A stretch of DNA of 64,000 nt from Grimontia sedimenti (GCF_011045095.1 NZ_JAALDL010000012.1:62001-126000), one strand, 5' to 3'. Shown: positions 41,255 to 52,829, counted from the first letter of the stretch. Numbers and translations: made by a program. Notes: a model not told the origin generated them from the sequence alone.

Positions 41255-42064
41255 TTATTGTTGATGGTTTGCATCCATCCAGTTTGCCAGTGCAACAAAC
41301 TGTGCCAGCGTGAGGCTCTCTGGGCGCGCCGAAGGATCGATACCCAGCGATTCCATGGTCTCTGCATCAATCAGTGATTTGAAGCAGTTACGCACGGTTT
41401 TACGGCGCTGGTTAAAGCCTTCTCGGCAAACACGCTCCAACCATTTAAGGCTAGTGGTTGGGTGTGGCAGCTCTTTGTGTGGAATAAGGCGCACAACGGC
41501 CGAGTCCACTTTTGGCGCAGGTTTAAACGCTGTTGGCGGCACTTCCAATACTGGTACGACTTTGCAGTAGTATTGTGCCATAACAGTCAATCGGCCATAG
41601 GCTTTGCTGTTTGGACCCGCAGCCAGACGGTTAACTACCTCTTTTTGCAACATAAAGTGCATGTCTTTCACTTTACCTGCAAAGCTGAATAGGTGGAACA
41701 TCAATGGCGTGGAAACGTTGTACGGCAGGTTACCGAAAATACGCAGAGGGTTCTCTTCAGAGGACAGTTGCGTAAAGTCGAACTTCATCGCATCGCCTTC
41801 ATAGATGGTCAGTTTATCTGCCAAATCCGGGTGATGGCGAAGGCGTTCTGCGAGATCGCGGTCAAGTTCAACCACACTCAGTTTGTCGACTTCGCGTGCA
41901 ACAGGCTCGGTTAATGCCCCCAGACCTGGGCCGATCTCAACCAAGTTTTCGCCTGGCTGTGGATTAATCGCGGAAACGATGCCATCAATGATGTACGGAT
42001 CGTTTAGGAAGTTCTGGCCAAAACGCTTACGGGCGCGGTGACCAAGGTGGACTTTATCGCTCAT
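41255..42064 (-). CDS. rsmA: 16S rRNA (adenine1518/1519-N6)-dimethyltransferase
   Basis: RsmA (KsgA) dimethylates two adjacent adenines near the 3' end of 16S rRNA and acts as a late 30S assembly checkpoint. The 269-residue protein has [11 protein letters not shown], the SAM-binding [13 protein letters not shown], and the catalytic [13 protein letters not shown]. Its start overlaps the pdxA stop by 4 nt (ATGA), indicating translational coupling. Confidence 0.97.
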   Translation of the reverse strand: MSDKVHLGHRARKRFGQNFLNDPYIIDGIVSAINPQPGENLVEIGPGLGALTEPVAREVDKLSVVELDRDLAERLRHHPDLADKLTIYEGDAMKFDFTQLSSEENPLRIFGNLPYNVSTPLMFHLFSFAGKVKDMHFMLQKEVVNRLAAGPNSKAYGRLTVMAQYYCKVVPVLEVPPTAFKPAPKVDSAVVRLIPHKELPHPTTSLKWLERVCREGFNQRRKTVRNCFKSLIDAETMESLGIDPSARPESLTLAQFVALANWMDANHQQ

Positions 42065-43056
42065 GCTTTCTTATCTACTAATTCGAGGGCGTGGGATAGC
42101 GCTGTCCGCAGGCTTCCAGTATCCGCCGTTCCGGTACCTGCTAAATCCAATGCGGTACCATGATCTACTGACGTTCGGATGAAAGGCAGGCCAAGCGTAA
42201 TGTTGACTGACCTTCCAAATCCTTTGAATTTTAACACAGGCAGCCCCTGATCGTGATACATCGCCAATACGGCATCTGCATCTTTCAGATACTTGTCCTG
42301 AAATAGTGTGTCTGCCGGAAGAGGGCCAATCAGATTCATGCCCTGTTCGCGAAGTTTTTCAAGTGCCGGCTCGATGATGTCGATTTCCTCGCGGCCCAGG
42401 CATCCATCTTCCCCGGCATGGGGATTCAAGCCGCAGACATAAATCTTGGGTTCAGCAATACCGAACTTGGATTTGAGGTCGTCGTTCAAAATACCAATGA
42501 CTTGGAAAAGACGATCTTCGGTAATGGCTTTCGAAACGTAAGCCAAAGGAATGTGTGTGGTCACTAAAGCAACGCGAAGACCTTCAGTCGCCAGCATCAT
42601 GACGACTTGTTGAACGTTAGCATGATGCTGGAAAAATTCAGTGTGGCCGCTGAATGAAACACCGGCACGGTTAATCACACCTTTGTGAACCGGACCTGTC
42701 ACTACTGCGGCAAACTCCCCCTGCATATTGCCTTCAGCGGCGCGGGTTAGAGTGTTTAACACATAGTGGCCATTCGCTTCATTGAGCTCGCCAGCTACAA
42801 CGTCAGCCTCAATTGGCTCATCACAAACCACCAGTACGCCCGGTTGATGGGCTTTTGGAGTGGCTGACGGGTCGTAATCTTCAAAGCGGACATCAATATC
42901 GAGCTGCTTGGCGCGCTCTGCCAGCATCGCTTTATTGGCACAAACCACCAGCTCGTGGGGCCAATGATCATGCGCCAGCGCGAGAACCAAATCAGGACCG
43001 ATTCCCGCAGGTTCTCCCGGGGTGATCGCAATGCGTTTTGGATTAGCTGTCTTCAT
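42061..43056 (-). CDS. pdxA: 4-hydroxythreonine-4-phosphate dehydrogenase
   Basis: PdxA acts in pyridoxal phosphate biosynthesis, oxidising 4-phosphohydroxy-L-threonine. ATG 43056 gives 331 residues ([20 protein letters not shown]); the TTG one codon upstream is not needed. Conserved stretches are [22 protein letters not shown] (metal-binding His), LNPHAGEDG and [12 protein letters not shown]. It overlaps surA by 14 nt and rsmA by 4 nt, so it sits inside a tightly coupled operon. Confidence 0.96.
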   Translation of the reverse strand: MKTANPKRIAITPGEPAGIGPDLVLALAHDHWPHELVVCANKAMLAERAKQLDIDVRFEDYDPSATPKAHQPGVLVVCDEPIEADVVAGELNEANGHYVLNTLTRAAEGNMQGEFAAVVTGPVHKGVINRAGVSFSGHTEFFQHHANVQQVVMMLATEGLRVALVTTHIPLAYVSKAITEDRLFQVIGILNDDLKSKFGIAEPKIYVCGLNPHAGEDGCLGREEIDIIEPALEKLREQGMNLIGPLPADTLFQDKYLKDADAVLAMYHDQGLPVLKFKGFGRSVNITLGLPFIRTSVDHGTALDLAGTGTADTGSLRTALSHALELVDKKA

Positions 43057-44341
43057 CAAGGTTACCCACTTGTTCTACGTAAGCACCAGCACGAAGTTCT
43101 TGCAACCAAGCCTGTGCTTCTTCATTAAACTTACGGTTCAGCAGCATTCGGTAAGCACGGTTTTGCATTGCAGCGTCGGTGCGGTCAGCCTGGCGACGAT
43201 CTAACACTTCGACAATGTGCCAACCGTGAACGGTCTTAAATGGTTCGCTGATTTGACCTTCTGGGAGTGTGTCGACCTTATCTTTGAATTCAGGCACATA
43301 AAGCTCTGATGTTTGCCAGCCAAGGTCGCCGCCTTTCACCGCAGAACCTGGGTCGGCGCTGTATTGTTTGGCTAAATCATCAAAGGTTTTCTCGCCTTTG
43401 TTGATTTGCGCAATCATTTGGTTGAGCTGACGTTTCGCACCATCATCGCTCAGTACGATAGAAGGCTTAATGAGGATATGACGGGCTTTCACTTCAGTGA
43501 CGGCGACAGATTGAAGGCCTTTTACATCAGCAATTTTCAAAATGTGATAACCCACACCACTGCGGAATGGGCCAATGACAGCACCTTTGCCATTGCTTTT
43601 GATTTGATCTGCAAAGATGGTTGGCATCTCTTCAAGGCGCATCCATCCCCAATCACCGCCATCAAGTGCTTTCGGGCCTTTGGAGTTTGCAAGCGCTAGA
43701 GCTTTGAAATTGGCGCCAGCTTCAAGCTCAGAAACCAACTTGTTTGCCTTAGCAGCGACAGCATCACGTTCGTCTTTCTCTGCATCTTCATCTAATCGAA
43801 GTTGTATATGACTGAGTCGATATTCAACGTTCTCTAAATTCTTTGCATTGAGTTGGGATGCCAGTGACTCCACTTCCTGAGGAAGAATGTTAATACGGCG
43901 TCTAACCTGAGCATTACGCGCTTCACTGATGGTCATCTCACGGCGGATTTGGTCTCGGTAAGACGACCAGGTGATACCGCTACGTTTTAACTCTTCACGT
44001 AGTTGGTTTACAGACACATTCTTGTCTTTGGCGATAGAGTCAATGGCCTGCTCTAAGCGGGTGTCGTCGATACGAATACCTAATCTTTTGGCTTCTTGAA
44101 GCTGGAGTTCTTCAATGATGAGCTGGTCGAGGATTTGTTGCTCGAGCACATCCTCTGGTGGCAGGTTTGCCGTATCTGCGTTCAGAGCCACTGTCTTTTT
44201 TAGAGATTCGACATCACTTGAAAGGATAACTCCTTCATTCACAACAGTGATAACGCGATCTAATTCTGCCGGGGAAGCCGACACCGTTAACGAACTGGCT
44301 GAGATTGCCGTGGCCAGTAAAGCTTTCGTCCATTTATTCAT
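43043..44341 (-). CDS. surA: Periplasmic chaperone and peptidyl-prolyl isomerase SurA
   Basis: SurA escorts unfolded outer-membrane proteins, LptD among them, to the BAM complex. The start at 44341 ([17 protein letters not shown]) gives 432 residues and a signal peptide ending near residue 24 (SASA-type); in-frame sequence back to 44500 would run into lptD and lacks a signal. An N-terminal chaperone domain is followed by two parvulin (PPIC) domains, seen at [14 protein letters not shown] and at [17 protein letters not shown]. The gene is 22 nt after lptD, its best-known client. Confidence 0.96.
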   Translation of the reverse strand: MNKWTKALLATAISASSLTVSASPAELDRVITVVNEGVILSSDVESLKKTVALNADTANLPPEDVLEQQILDQLIIEELQLQEAKRLGIRIDDTRLEQAIDSIAKDKNVSVNQLREELKRSGITWSSYRDQIRREMTISEARNAQVRRRINILPQEVESLASQLNAKNLENVEYRLSHIQLRLDEDAEKDERDAVAAKANKLVSELEAGANFKALALANSKGPKALDGGDWGWMRLEEMPTIFADQIKSNGKGAVIGPFRSGVGYHILKIADVKGLQSVAVTEVKARHILIKPSIVLSDDGAKRQLNQMIAQINKGEKTFDDLAKQYSADPGSAVKGGDLGWQTSELYVPEFKDKVDTLPEGQISEPFKTVHGWHIVEVLDRRQADRTDAAMQNRAYRMLLNRKFNEEAQAWLQELRAGAYVEQVGNLDEDS

Positions 44342-44363
44342 TTGCGTTTCCAAAATCTCAAAA

Positions 44364-46715
44364 TTAGTTCTTAAGGCCAAACGGATTGCGGTAACCCAAG
44401 GCGTTGCCGCTGGCTGTGCTGTAGCCAAAGCCTGCGTTCGCACCAAGACCAAGCAGACTGAATGACAAACTGATGTTGTTATCGTATCGCGTCGGATCAT
44501 TGATATTGCTGCGCGCCAACAGATATTCGTTGTAACTCAGGCCTATCACCCAACAATCGGAGCGGTAGGTAATCCCCAGTTGATTTTCCAACATGAGATC
44601 CTGAGTCAGGTCGTGGAAGTATTGACCACGGACAGTTACACCGTCTGCAATCGGGAAGCCTGTTACAAGACCTACCTGTGAAATACCATCTTCAGTGATT
44701 TGATCCAGATTGCTGAACCCTACGGAGCTGGCAATGTAATCTTTAGCAACATATCGGTAGCTGGTCTGTGCAAAGAACCCTCCGTCACGATACTCGACGG
44801 TGGCATTACCAAATTGTACATCGCTTAGGTTGCTATCGTATTCGAGAGAGCCTCGAACGAAGAAGTAATCGTTAAGGTTCAACTCACTCTCTATTGCCCA
44901 TGCAGAGTAGTTAATGGACGTATCTTCCTGAGTACCAAAGCGGTCGAGGTAGTAAATTTGACCAAATGCCACATTAAATCGCTCTTTGTAGCCATCGTCA
45001 AAGAAGCGGGTCGCAGCACCAACGGTAAATTGGTTGGCTGGATTGATATAGTCGACGCTGCTGTATTGGTTAGCCCTAAACAGGCCATAGTAATCCGTTT
45101 GTAGGCGCGCAGTATCGTAGCCACCACCTGAGTAGTTGACCGGGTTGTAAATGCCAGATTGGTCAACGTCTTTGATATACAGATATTGAACTTGTGGTTC
45201 CAGAGTTTGCGTATACGGGGTATCGAAGAATGCACCGTTACGTTCCAGTGTCACGACGGCATGTAGTCTTGTCATCGGTACCACCCTTGAAACGGTCTCC
45301 TCAAGCTCTTCACCGTTGAAACCGGTTACTCCGTCAATGTTTGATTGGTCATAATAGGTGTAAAAGACCTTACCTTCAGCGGTAGCATTGAGCCATGGCA
45401 GGTTGTAAGGCAGAACAATGGTCGGTTCGATGTTAAAGCGCAGTGCATCAGGCTTACTGGTATCATCAGTGGCAAATTTACTGATCTGTGCCGGCATGTA
45501 AAAATCGAATCCATAGCCAGCATCTGGACGATAATAATTCATAGCCAGTTGAGGCAGCAGGCGATAAACCGACGTATTTGGGCTCAATGGCTGGAAGTTT
45601 CGGATGCTTAGTGTCGAGTCCCAGTTCAAATCACGGTAGGACACTTCTCCGGTTTGAAGTAAGGTGTTGTCTTCGCGGTTACCCACGCGCGAATCGGTGT
45701 GGCGGTTAAAGTAACTGAAGTCGCTGACCTTACTGTAATCAATATCATACAGCCAGTGTTTTTGGATTCCGGAATGACTCCAGTTAAAGCCCCAGCTCTT
45801 ATCAAATTCTGGGTAGAGTTTATCTTCCCCCATATATTCGAGTACCATGCTACCTGAGCCCATCTCTGTTAGGTAGCGGGGCTCCATGGTCATAAACAAG
45901 CCACGGTTAGACATATACCTTGGGGTAATTCGCATGTCTGCTTGTGGATGAATGTTCCAGTAGAATGGCGTCTCCAGCTCTAAACCATCGGTATCGTTCC
46001 AACTGATGGAAGGATAAAGGAAACCTGTCAGTCTGCCATCTTCAACCGGCACGCGAAGGTAAGGTAGATAGAAAATCGGGGTATCTAACACTTCAAAGCG
46101 GGCGTGGTAGAGGTCAGCAAAAATGTCACCATCTTCCTTTTCCAACTTACCGGCACTGAAACGCCAGCTTTTGTCATCATCAGGACAGGTGGTGTAAGTG
46201 CCATCTTCCAACTCGTAGAAGGTGGTGCCGTTTTTAAATACGCGCTTGGCTTCGCCGCGGCCCGGGGTACACATCATTTTGTACTGGGCATCGTTCAGAG
46301 TGGTGTCTTCATTATCTAAATTTGTCTGTAAAGATTCGCCCGAAATAGCGATCTGGCCGTCATGGAAGTAAACATTTCCTTCTGCCGTAACGATATTTTC
46401 CGGCTGTCGCAGCGTCGCTGTGTCGGCTTTAACAGTGCGATTACCCTGAGTCACCACGACGTCACCACGGTAAATGGCTTTTTCGTTGGCTTTGGCTTCA
46501 GCACTGTCTGCCTCAATTCTCACCGGTAAATTGTTGATATCATCTGTGTTGCCTGTATTGGGGCGACAGCGGTATTCCGGTGCAAGGCATTTTTCAGTCG
46601 GGATCACCAGCGGTTCTGTGCTGCCCTGAGTAACTTGGCTCTCTTCCGCCATGGCTTGTCCACAAAGGGCAAGGCAAATCATCGTGGATAAAAAACTTCT
46701 GGCAGTCAGTGACAT
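44364..46715 (-). CDS. lptD: LPS-assembly outer-membrane protein LptD
   Basis: LptD, with the lipoprotein LptE, inserts lipopolysaccharide into the outer leaflet. The 783-residue protein has a signal peptide (cleavage after AMA, about residue 23), a periplasmic beta-jellyroll (ADSAEAKANEKAIYRGDVVV, LptA-like) and a large 26-strand barrel. Cysteines occur near the mature N-terminus (EKCLAPEYRC), in MCTPG and TTCPDD, and one near the C-terminus (YRSDCWVIGLS). Enteric LptD instead has an adjacent C-terminal Cys pair. It heads the lptD-surA-pdxA-rsmA-apaG-apaH operon and is divergent from djlA. Confidence 0.96.
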   Translation of the reverse strand: MSLTARSFLSTMICLALCGQAMAEESQVTQGSTEPLVIPTEKCLAPEYRCRPNTGNTDDINNLPVRIEADSAEAKANEKAIYRGDVVVTQGNRTVKADTATLRQPENIVTAEGNVYFHDGQIAISGESLQTNLDNEDTTLNDAQYKMMCTPGRGEAKRVFKNGTTFYELEDGTYTTCPDDDKSWRFSAGKLEKEDGDIFADLYHARFEVLDTPIFYLPYLRVPVEDGRLTGFLYPSISWNDTDGLELETPFYWNIHPQADMRITPRYMSNRGLFMTMEPRYLTEMGSGSMVLEYMGEDKLYPEFDKSWGFNWSHSGIQKHWLYDIDYSKVSDFSYFNRHTDSRVGNREDNTLLQTGEVSYRDLNWDSTLSIRNFQPLSPNTSVYRLLPQLAMNYYRPDAGYGFDFYMPAQISKFATDDTSKPDALRFNIEPTIVLPYNLPWLNATAEGKVFYTYYDQSNIDGVTGFNGEELEETVSRVVPMTRLHAVVTLERNGAFFDTPYTQTLEPQVQYLYIKDVDQSGIYNPVNYSGGGYDTARLQTDYYGLFRANQYSSVDYINPANQFTVGAATRFFDDGYKERFNVAFGQIYYLDRFGTQEDTSINYSAWAIESELNLNDYFFVRGSLEYDSNLSDVQFGNATVEYRDGGFFAQTSYRYVAKDYIASSVGFSNLDQITEDGISQVGLVTGFPIADGVTVRGQYFHDLTQDLMLENQLGITYRSDCWVIGLSYNEYLLARSNINDPTRYDNNISLSFSLLGLGANAGFGYSTASGNALGYRNPFGLKN

Positions 46716-46876
46716 TAAAACTCAATCCTGTTGTTGGCATACAGCACTGGTATACTCTTGCGCTGCGTCCTGGCAATTTTTTGCTGAAAAATGGGGGTTA
46801 TGATAATGCAAATCATCTCTCACGGCACCTGCTTGCTGGCGGAATCGAGATAAATTAGTCAAATAGAGAATAATGC

Positions 46877-47703
46877 ATGGCGATTTGGGGAAAAGTGCTG
46901 GGGGCATTTTTTGGCTTCCTGCTCGGTGGTCCTTTCGGATTATTGTTAGGTCTGTTTTTGGGGCATAAGTTCGATAAGGCAAGACAAAACGTTTCCTTGG
47001 GCGGTGGTTTTCAGGGGCAGAACCAGCAAGCGCGTCAACAGGCTTACTTTCATGCCACTTTTGCAGTCATGGGACATGTTGCCAAAGCCAAAGGGCAGGT
47101 GACACAAAATGAAATCCGTCTTGCGACAGAGCTTATGGATCGTATGGGTCTGCATGGTGAAGCCAGACGGCAAGCACAAGATGCATTCCGTGAAGGTAAA
47201 GACGCAACATTTCCATTGGAAGACACATTAGCGTCGGTTCGTCGTAACTGTGGTGGCCGGTTTGACCTGCTCCAGTTCTTCCTCGAGGTGCAAATTCAGG
47301 CCGCGTATGCCGATGGTTCCATGCACCCCAGCGAGCGTCAGGTGCTTTACACCATTGCGAGCACTCTAGGTTTTTCCCGCCAGCAACTAGAGCGACGCTT
47401 GGCGATGCAGGAAGCCGCTTACCAGTTTTATCAACAACAGGGTGGCCAGCATCAAGGTCAACAACAGTGGCAACAAGGTTTTGGCGGGCCCAATATCGCT
47501 GACGCCTACAAATTTTGGGTGTTGATGAAGATGCCAACGCCCAGACGGTTAAACGTGCTCATAGAAAGCTGATGAATGAGCACCATCCGGATAAGCTGGC
47601 GGCGAAAGGTCTACCACCCGAGATGATGGAGATGGCAAAACAAAAAGCGCAGGAAATTCAGGCAGCGTACGATCTGATCAAAAAAGAAAAGGGCTTTAAA
47701 TAA
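46877..47703 (+). pseudogene. djlA: DnaJ-like membrane co-chaperone DjlA, frameshifted before the J domain
   Basis: DjlA is a membrane-anchored J-domain partner of DnaK. The first frame (46877-47572) starts MAIWGKVLGAFFGFLLGG, with a glycine-rich membrane span followed by the TerB-like central domain (HATFAVMGHVAKAKGQVT). At about 47511-47516 one base is missing in AAATTTTGGG. Restoring it gives DAYK-(F/V)[13 protein letters not shown], and the J domain continues in the other frame ([17 protein letters not shown], with the essential HPD) to 47703, for 275 residues in total (E. coli 271). As given, the J domain is cut off. It is divergent from lptD, as in E. coli. Confidence 0.86.
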
Positions 47704-47707
47704 GCCC

Positions 47708-48661
47708 TTACACGAGATTCTGTGGTTTACCGTCGATAAAGGCATTCAGGTTGTCGGTAAGTTGATTAGCCAGTGTCTGGATGCTGGAATCGCTGCCCCA
47801 AGCGACGTGAGGGGTCAGGATTAAGTTCGGCATACCTGCATGCGCCAACAATGGGTTGCTGGTTGTAGCGGGCTCTTCAGTAAATACATCCACACCTGCC
47901 CCAGCAATTTCACCTTTCTTAAGTGCTTCAACCAAAGCCATTTCATCCACCAAGCCACCGCGACCTGTGTTGATCAAAATCGACGTAGACTTCATTTGAG
48001 CAAGTTCTTCAGCGCCAATTAGATTTCGGGTCGCATCGCTGAACGGACAATGCAGAGTCAGGATATCGGCCTGTTCCAGCACATCCTCGAATGAAGCATA
48101 CCCTTCGCGGACGGATGTTGCGCCTTTTCTCTCTGATCGAATCACCTTCATGCCGACGGCTTTAGCGAGTATCGCTACTGCCTGTCCTAAACTGCCTGAT
48201 CCTATGACCCCTAGCGTTGCGCCTGCAATATCACCGATAGGATGAGTGAAGAAGCAAAATTGGTTCCTCTCTTTCCAAACACCCAGCTCAATGTCCCTGT
48301 GGTAGGCATTGAGGTTTCTTCTCAGGGCAAAAGCGAGCGCGATGACATGTTCTGGCACGGAGCGGGTGGCATAACCACGGATATTACAAACAGGAAGGTT
48401 GTTGGCTTTGCACCAGCTGACATCGACATTGTTATAGCCTGTCGCGGCCACGGCAATCAGCTTGAGCGATGGGAGTTGCGCCAGTAACTCGCCGCTGAGG
48501 ATAACCTTGTTGGTGACAACAATGGTGGCGTCTTTGAGTCTATCTAATACTTCTTCGGGTGATGTTTCTTCGAAGCTTTCCCATTGGTGAGGAAAAGAGG
48601 GCGAGGGAATACGGATATGAGAGGGGATAGTGGTGCTATCCAGAAAGACAATCTTTTCCAT
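47708..48661 (-). CDS. D-2-hydroxyacid dehydrogenase (NAD-dependent)
   Basis: This 317-residue cytoplasmic oxidoreductase has a standard 2-hydroxyacid dehydrogenase layout. It has a nucleotide-binding GVIGSGSLGQ (151-160), a basic residue pair in IRSERKG after the second strand, and the catalytic triad R234 (NTGRGGLVDE), E263 (TEEPATT) and H285 (TPHVAWGS). Glycerate, hydroxypyruvate or glyoxylate are the likely substrates for this subgroup, but sequence alone does not fix it. It converges on djlA with 4 bp between the ends. Confidence 0.9.
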   Translation of the reverse strand: MEKIVFLDSTTIPSHIRIPSPSFPHQWESFEETSPEEVLDRLKDATIVVTNKVILSGELLAQLPSLKLIAVAATGYNNVDVSWCKANNLPVCNIRGYATRSVPEHVIALAFALRRNLNAYHRDIELGVWKERNQFCFFTHPIGDIAGATLGVIGSGSLGQAVAILAKAVGMKVIRSERKGATSVREGYASFEDVLEQADILTLHCPFSDATRNLIGAEELAQMKSTSILINTGRGGLVDEMALVEALKKGEIAGAGVDVFTEEPATTSNPLLAHAGMPNLILTPHVAWGSDSSIQTLANQLTDNLNAFIDGKPQNLV

Positions 48662-48703
48662 GGCGGGCTTCCTTTTTCCGCCAGTGTAAAGCCGAACTGT
48701 TGA

Positions 48704-49426
48704 TTACTTCAACAGTTCCGGGTCAGCTTTGATGCCTCGTCGTACCAGCGTGTCACCCGGCGCACCACTGTAAAAATCGCATGGCGCAGACAAATGCATA
48801 GGCTCTCCCGAACCTGGATGCAGGAAGCAAAGTTCACCAGCGTGAAGTTGCAGTCTCGGTGAGTATTTCAGTGCCTGTGGATGAGCATAAAACTCGTCGC
48901 CGACAATCGGGTGTTCTAGCGCCAGCATGTGCACACGAAGCTGGTGGGAGCGGCCTGTGATTGGCAGAAGGCGCACCAGCGAGGTTTTCTTCTCCCGCTT
49001 AATCACTTCGTAGTCTGTTACTGACGGCTTTCCGTTTTCGAAACACACCATTTGCTTAGGACGGTTTGGCCAGTCACAGATCAATGGCAGGTCGATGCGG
49101 CCCTCATCCTTCTCAACACTACCCCACACGCGTGCGTAATAGAGCTTGTGGGTCACACGCTCACGGAATTGGGCTTTCAGGTGACGTTCTGCCTCTTTAT
49201 GTTTGGCAAACACAATCAGGCCAGAGGTCGACATATCGAGTCGGTGAACCAGTTCAGCGTCAGGATATTCCGCCTTGATACGTGACCATGCACTGTCGTA
49301 ATGCGCAGGGTCACGTCCCGGGTTAGTCAGAAGACCACTCGGTTTATTGATGGCAATGATGTCGTCATCCTGATAGATAACATCCAACCAAGGATCCGTT
49401 GGCGGGTTATAGATAAAGTCGCTCAT
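48704..49426 (-). CDS. rluA: Dual-specificity 23S rRNA/tRNA pseudouridine synthase RluA
   Basis: RluA makes pseudouridine at position 746 of 23S rRNA and 32 of certain tRNAs. The 240-residue protein has the catalytic aspartate D64 in HRLDMSTSG (the same number as in E. coli) and RLLPITGRSHQLRVHM. There is no S4 domain, as expected for RluA. rapA lies upstream on the same strand, a neighbourhood shared with E. coli. Confidence 0.95.
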   Translation of the reverse strand: MSDFIYNPPTDPWLDVIYQDDDIIAINKPSGLLTNPGRDPAHYDSAWSRIKAEYPDAELVHRLDMSTSGLIVFAKHKEAERHLKAQFRERVTHKLYYARVWGSVEKDEGRIDLPLICDWPNRPKQMVCFENGKPSVTDYEVIKREKKTSLVRLLPITGRSHQLRVHMLALEHPIVGDEFYAHPQALKYSPRLQLHAGELCFLHPGSGEPMHLSAPCDFYSGAPGDTLVRRGIKADPELLK

Positions 49427-49504
49427 GGCTTTACTCGAAAAGGAACTGCTCGAAGTTTAGACGGGCGGCAGTTTAGCATGCTGCTGAGGAAAGAGAAGTC
49501 CGGT

Positions 49505-49534
49505 AAAAGAAAGGCACCGCCGAAGCAGTGCCTT
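49505..49534 (-). terminator. Intrinsic terminator of rapA
   Basis: On the minus strand AAGGCACTGC-TTCG-GCGGTGCCTT is a 10-bp stem with one wobble pair and a stable TTCG tetraloop, followed by TCTTTT. It starts about 20 nt after the rapA stop. Confidence 0.88.
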
Positions 49535-49553
49535 GCCTTTGGGCTAGCTCAGA

Positions 49554-52472
49554 TTACTGATGGCTGACCACGATCACACGCAGTGCATCCAGATTTACCT
49601 GTGCCTGATTGATGTAGCTGCGAAGCTCACCCATTTGGGTTTCAATCGCTTCCAGCTCATCGTCACGGATGTTCGGGTTCACGGCTTTCAGTGCCTGAAG
49701 GCGATCCAGCTCGGCACGAAGCTTGGCTGTCATCTCGGCTTCTGCGGCTTCTTTGACCACGGCCAGTTGTTTGTCAGCCAGCGGGTCGCCCATTTCGATC
49801 AAACCATGAATTTGGGTTTGAACAGAAGAAACCAGCTTACTTGCCAGATGGCGGTTCACCGGGCTCAGTTGTCGGTGGAAGCCTTCGAACTCAACCTGTG
49901 TCGCCAGATCGTTGCCTTTTGCATCCAGAAGCACACGGATTGGGGTCGCTGGGAGGAACTGGTGAATGCCTGAGCTCTTTGGTGCCTGTGCATCTGCGAC
50001 GTACAGCAACTCAAGGAACAGAGTACCGACTGGTAGCGCCTTGTTTTTCAGAAGGGAAACCGCAGTGGTGCCCACATCTTCAGAAAGCAGCAGATCAATA
50101 CCGCCTTGGATCATTGGGTGTTCCCAACTGATAAAGTGCAGGTCTTCACGGGACAGCGCAGTTTCACGGTCAAAGGTGATGGTACAGCCTTCGCTTGGCA
50201 GGCCAGGGTAGCTCGATACCAACATGTGCTCTGAAGGCGTCACGACAATGGCATTCTCGCCTTTGTCGTCCTGATTCAGACCAACGGTATCAAACAGGCC
50301 TAACGCGAAGGTCACCAGATTGGTGTCGCCGTCATGGGAGGCGATGGTTTCTGCCAGCGCCTTGGCACTGTCTCCGCCATTGGAGTGCATCTCCAGCAGA
50401 CGGTCTCGGCCTTTTTCAAGCTCTGCTTTCAGCCTATGGTGCATCTCGGCGCTGGTTTCAACCAGCGTATCCAGAGATTCATCCAGACTGCCTTTCGCCA
50501 GCAGTTGCAGCAAATCTTCCTGAACGTGTTCAAAGACAGCGCGGCCCGTCGGACAGGTTTCTTCAAAGGCATTGAGGCCTTCGTTGTACCAGCGCGCCAG
50601 CAGTGCCTGCGACGTGCCTTCCATGAATGGGACGTGAATTTCGATGTCACGCTTCTGGCCGATACGGTCCAGACGACCGATACGTTGCTCCAATAGGTCA
50701 GGGTTCATCGGTAAGTCGAACATCACCAATTGGTTAGCAAACTGGAAGTTCCGGCCTTCTGAGCCGATTTCAGAACAGATCAGCACTTGTGCACCAGCTT
50801 CATCCTGTGCGAAGTAAGCGGCTGCTTTATCGCGTTCCAGAATCGACATGCCTTCGTGGAAAACAGTACCGCGGATACCTTCACGTTCGCGAAGTGCTTG
50901 CTCCAGCGACAATGCAGTCTGTGCGCGTGAACAGATCACCAGCACTTTTTCCTGACGGTTGGATTTGAGTAAATCCAGCAGCCAGTCAATACGTGGGTCG
51001 AAGCCCCACCAGGAGGCGTTTTCACCTTCAAATTGCTGGTAAATATCTTCAGGGTACAGCCATTGAACCGCTTTTTGCTCGATAGACTGGCTGCTACCGC
51101 CCATCATGGCGGCAACACGCATCGAGGTCTGGTACTGGCTTGGCAACGCTAACGGGTACAGGTTCAAATGGCGTTGCGGGAAGCCCTGAATCGCCGCTCG
51201 GGTATTACGGAACAGCACGCGGCCTGTACCGTGGCGGTCCATCAGGTTATCTATCAGCTCGTTACGAGCGTCACGGCGTTGGTCGTCGTCGACATCACCT
51301 GCTTCGACAATACGCAGTAGCGGCTCAACATCCTGCTCGGAAAGAAGTTCGGTAATGCTGTTTTTCGCTTCATTGCTTAGCTTGTCTTCAGACAATAACT
51401 GGCTCACTGCGTCTGCAACCGGGGCATATTGGGTTTCTTCTTCCACAAACGCCTGGTAGTCATAGAAACGGTCTGGGTCGAGAAGACGCAGACGGGCAAA
51501 ATGACTCTCGTGACCAAGCTGTTCTGGGGTTGCCGTCAGCAGTAACACGCCTGGGGTGTTTTCAGCGATGCCTTCAATCACCTGATACTCGCGGCTGGCT
51601 TTTTCTTCGCTCCACTCAAGGTGGTGCGCCTCGTCGACGACCAGCAGATCCCATTCGCCTTCGGCGGCTTGCTCAGCACGTTTACGGCTTTTACGCAGGA
51701 AGTCCAGTGAACACAGAACCAGCTGTGCGGTATCAAACGGGTTATCCGCATCCGCAAACGCTTCGATGCAGCGCTCTTCGTCGAAAATGGAGAAGTGCAA
51801 ATTGAAGCGACGAAGCATCTCAACCAGCCACTGGTGTTGGAGGGTTTCCGGCACAACCACCAAAACGCGGGACGCACGGCCAGACAGCACCTGCTGGTGG
51901 ATGATCATGCCAGCTTCAATGGTTTTACCCAGACCTACTTCGTCAGCCAGCAATACGCGTGGCGCGTGACGGCGACCCACTTCATGGGCAATGAAAAGCT
52001 GGTGAGGGATCAAACCTGCGCGCATACCACACAGGCCGCGCATCGGACTCTTGTGCTGTTCGTACTGGTTCTTCAGAGCGCGGTAGCGCAGTGCAAATCG
52101 GTCCATACGATCGATTTGACCGGCAAACAGCTTGTCCTGCGGGCGGTTAAAACGGATTTGGTGACTCAGGAAAATCTCGCGGAGCAGAGTGTTTTCTTCG
52201 CCCGTGTCGGTGCGTGTACCCACATAGGTCAGCACGCCGCCTTCCTCTTCAACACGTTCAACGGTCAGAAACCAGCCTTCATGACTTTCAATGGTATCGC
52301 CTACGTTAAACATTACGCGCGTGATGGGCGCGTCGTTATTGGCGTAGAGTCGATTTTCTTCACTGGCTGGGAACATCAAGGTCACAGTACGCGCATCAAG
52401 CGCAACAACGGTACCCAGACCCAGGTCACTTTCGGTATCGCTGATCCAACGTTGTCCGAGGGCGTAAGACAT
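49554..52472 (-). CDS. rapA: RNA polymerase-associated ATPase RapA
   Basis: RapA is a Swi2/Snf2-type ATPase that binds RNA polymerase and helps recycle it after transcription. The start at 52472 ([14 protein letters not shown]) gives 972 residues (E. coli 968); in-frame sequence upstream is unsupported. Two Tudor-like N-terminal domains are followed by the helicase core with [14 protein letters not shown] (Walker A), [10 protein letters not shown] (DEAH box) and [14 protein letters not shown] (motif VI), then the C-terminal spacer domains. A terminator with a TTCG loop closes it before rluA. Confidence 0.97.
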   Translation of the reverse strand: MSYALGQRWISDTESDLGLGTVVALDARTVTLMFPASEENRLYANNDAPITRVMFNVGDTIESHEGWFLTVERVEEEGGVLTYVGTRTDTGEENTLLREIFLSHQIRFNRPQDKLFAGQIDRMDRFALRYRALKNQYEQHKSPMRGLCGMRAGLIPHQLFIAHEVGRRHAPRVLLADEVGLGKTIEAGMIIHQQVLSGRASRVLVVVPETLQHQWLVEMLRRFNLHFSIFDEERCIEAFADADNPFDTAQLVLCSLDFLRKSRKRAEQAAEGEWDLLVVDEAHHLEWSEEKASREYQVIEGIAENTPGVLLLTATPEQLGHESHFARLRLLDPDRFYDYQAFVEEETQYAPVADAVSQLLSEDKLSNEAKNSITELLSEQDVEPLLRIVEAGDVDDDQRRDARNELIDNLMDRHGTGRVLFRNTRAAIQGFPQRHLNLYPLALPSQYQTSMRVAAMMGGSSQSIEQKAVQWLYPEDIYQQFEGENASWWGFDPRIDWLLDLLKSNRQEKVLVICSRAQTALSLEQALREREGIRGTVFHEGMSILERDKAAAYFAQDEAGAQVLICSEIGSEGRNFQFANQLVMFDLPMNPDLLEQRIGRLDRIGQKRDIEIHVPFMEGTSQALLARWYNEGLNAFEETCPTGRAVFEHVQEDLLQLLAKGSLDESLDTLVETSAEMHHRLKAELEKGRDRLLEMHSNGGDSAKALAETIASHDGDTNLVTFALGLFDTVGLNQDDKGENAIVVTPSEHMLVSSYPGLPSEGCTITFDRETALSREDLHFISWEHPMIQGGIDLLLSEDVGTTAVSLLKNKALPVGTLFLELLYVADAQAPKSSGIHQFLPATPIRVLLDAKGNDLATQVEFEGFHRQLSPVNRHLASKLVSSVQTQIHGLIEMGDPLADKQLAVVKEAAEAEMTAKLRAELDRLQALKAVNPNIRDDELEAIETQMGELRSYINQAQVNLDALRVIVVSHQ

Positions 52473-52829
52473 AGGGGAGAAACCTCTGGTTAAAGCTGAC
52501 ACAAATTGGAGATGACGTGCCTCATGCGAACTACAGTGTAGGCCATGATGCGCACGGAGAAAAAGGTTGCCAATGGTACTCGAACTTGTGAGCAGGGTCA
52601 CGGCGAATGTTGGAAATTTGGCGGTCGTAACAAACAAGTAACAAATTCGTGAAAATGTGGCGTAGTCGACGGGTAAACACTGAAATATGTCTTACGATTA
52701 AGATTATGCAGACACAGACTTTTTAGCGTAGTGGCTGTATTTACCCGATTACCGTGGCACGCGGTTTGCTTGCGGGATCAGGGGAAACTCGTGGGGCTCC
52801 CACAAGCCTATGCAACCAAGGAGGTGCCT
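52473..52829. other. Divergent rapA/phoH-like intergenic region
   Basis: The 357-bp region has no convincing gene. It contains a direct repeat GTAACAAA at 52627-52634 and 52638-52645 (11-bp period, one helical turn) and the strong ribosome site AAGGAGG (52818-52824) of the gene at 52830. Promoters were not placed. Confidence 0.5.

Noticed and set aside
47689-47709. AAGGGCTTTAAATAAGCCCTT as a djlA terminator
   Set aside because: The stem overlaps the coding ends of both convergent genes and no T-run follows on either strand.
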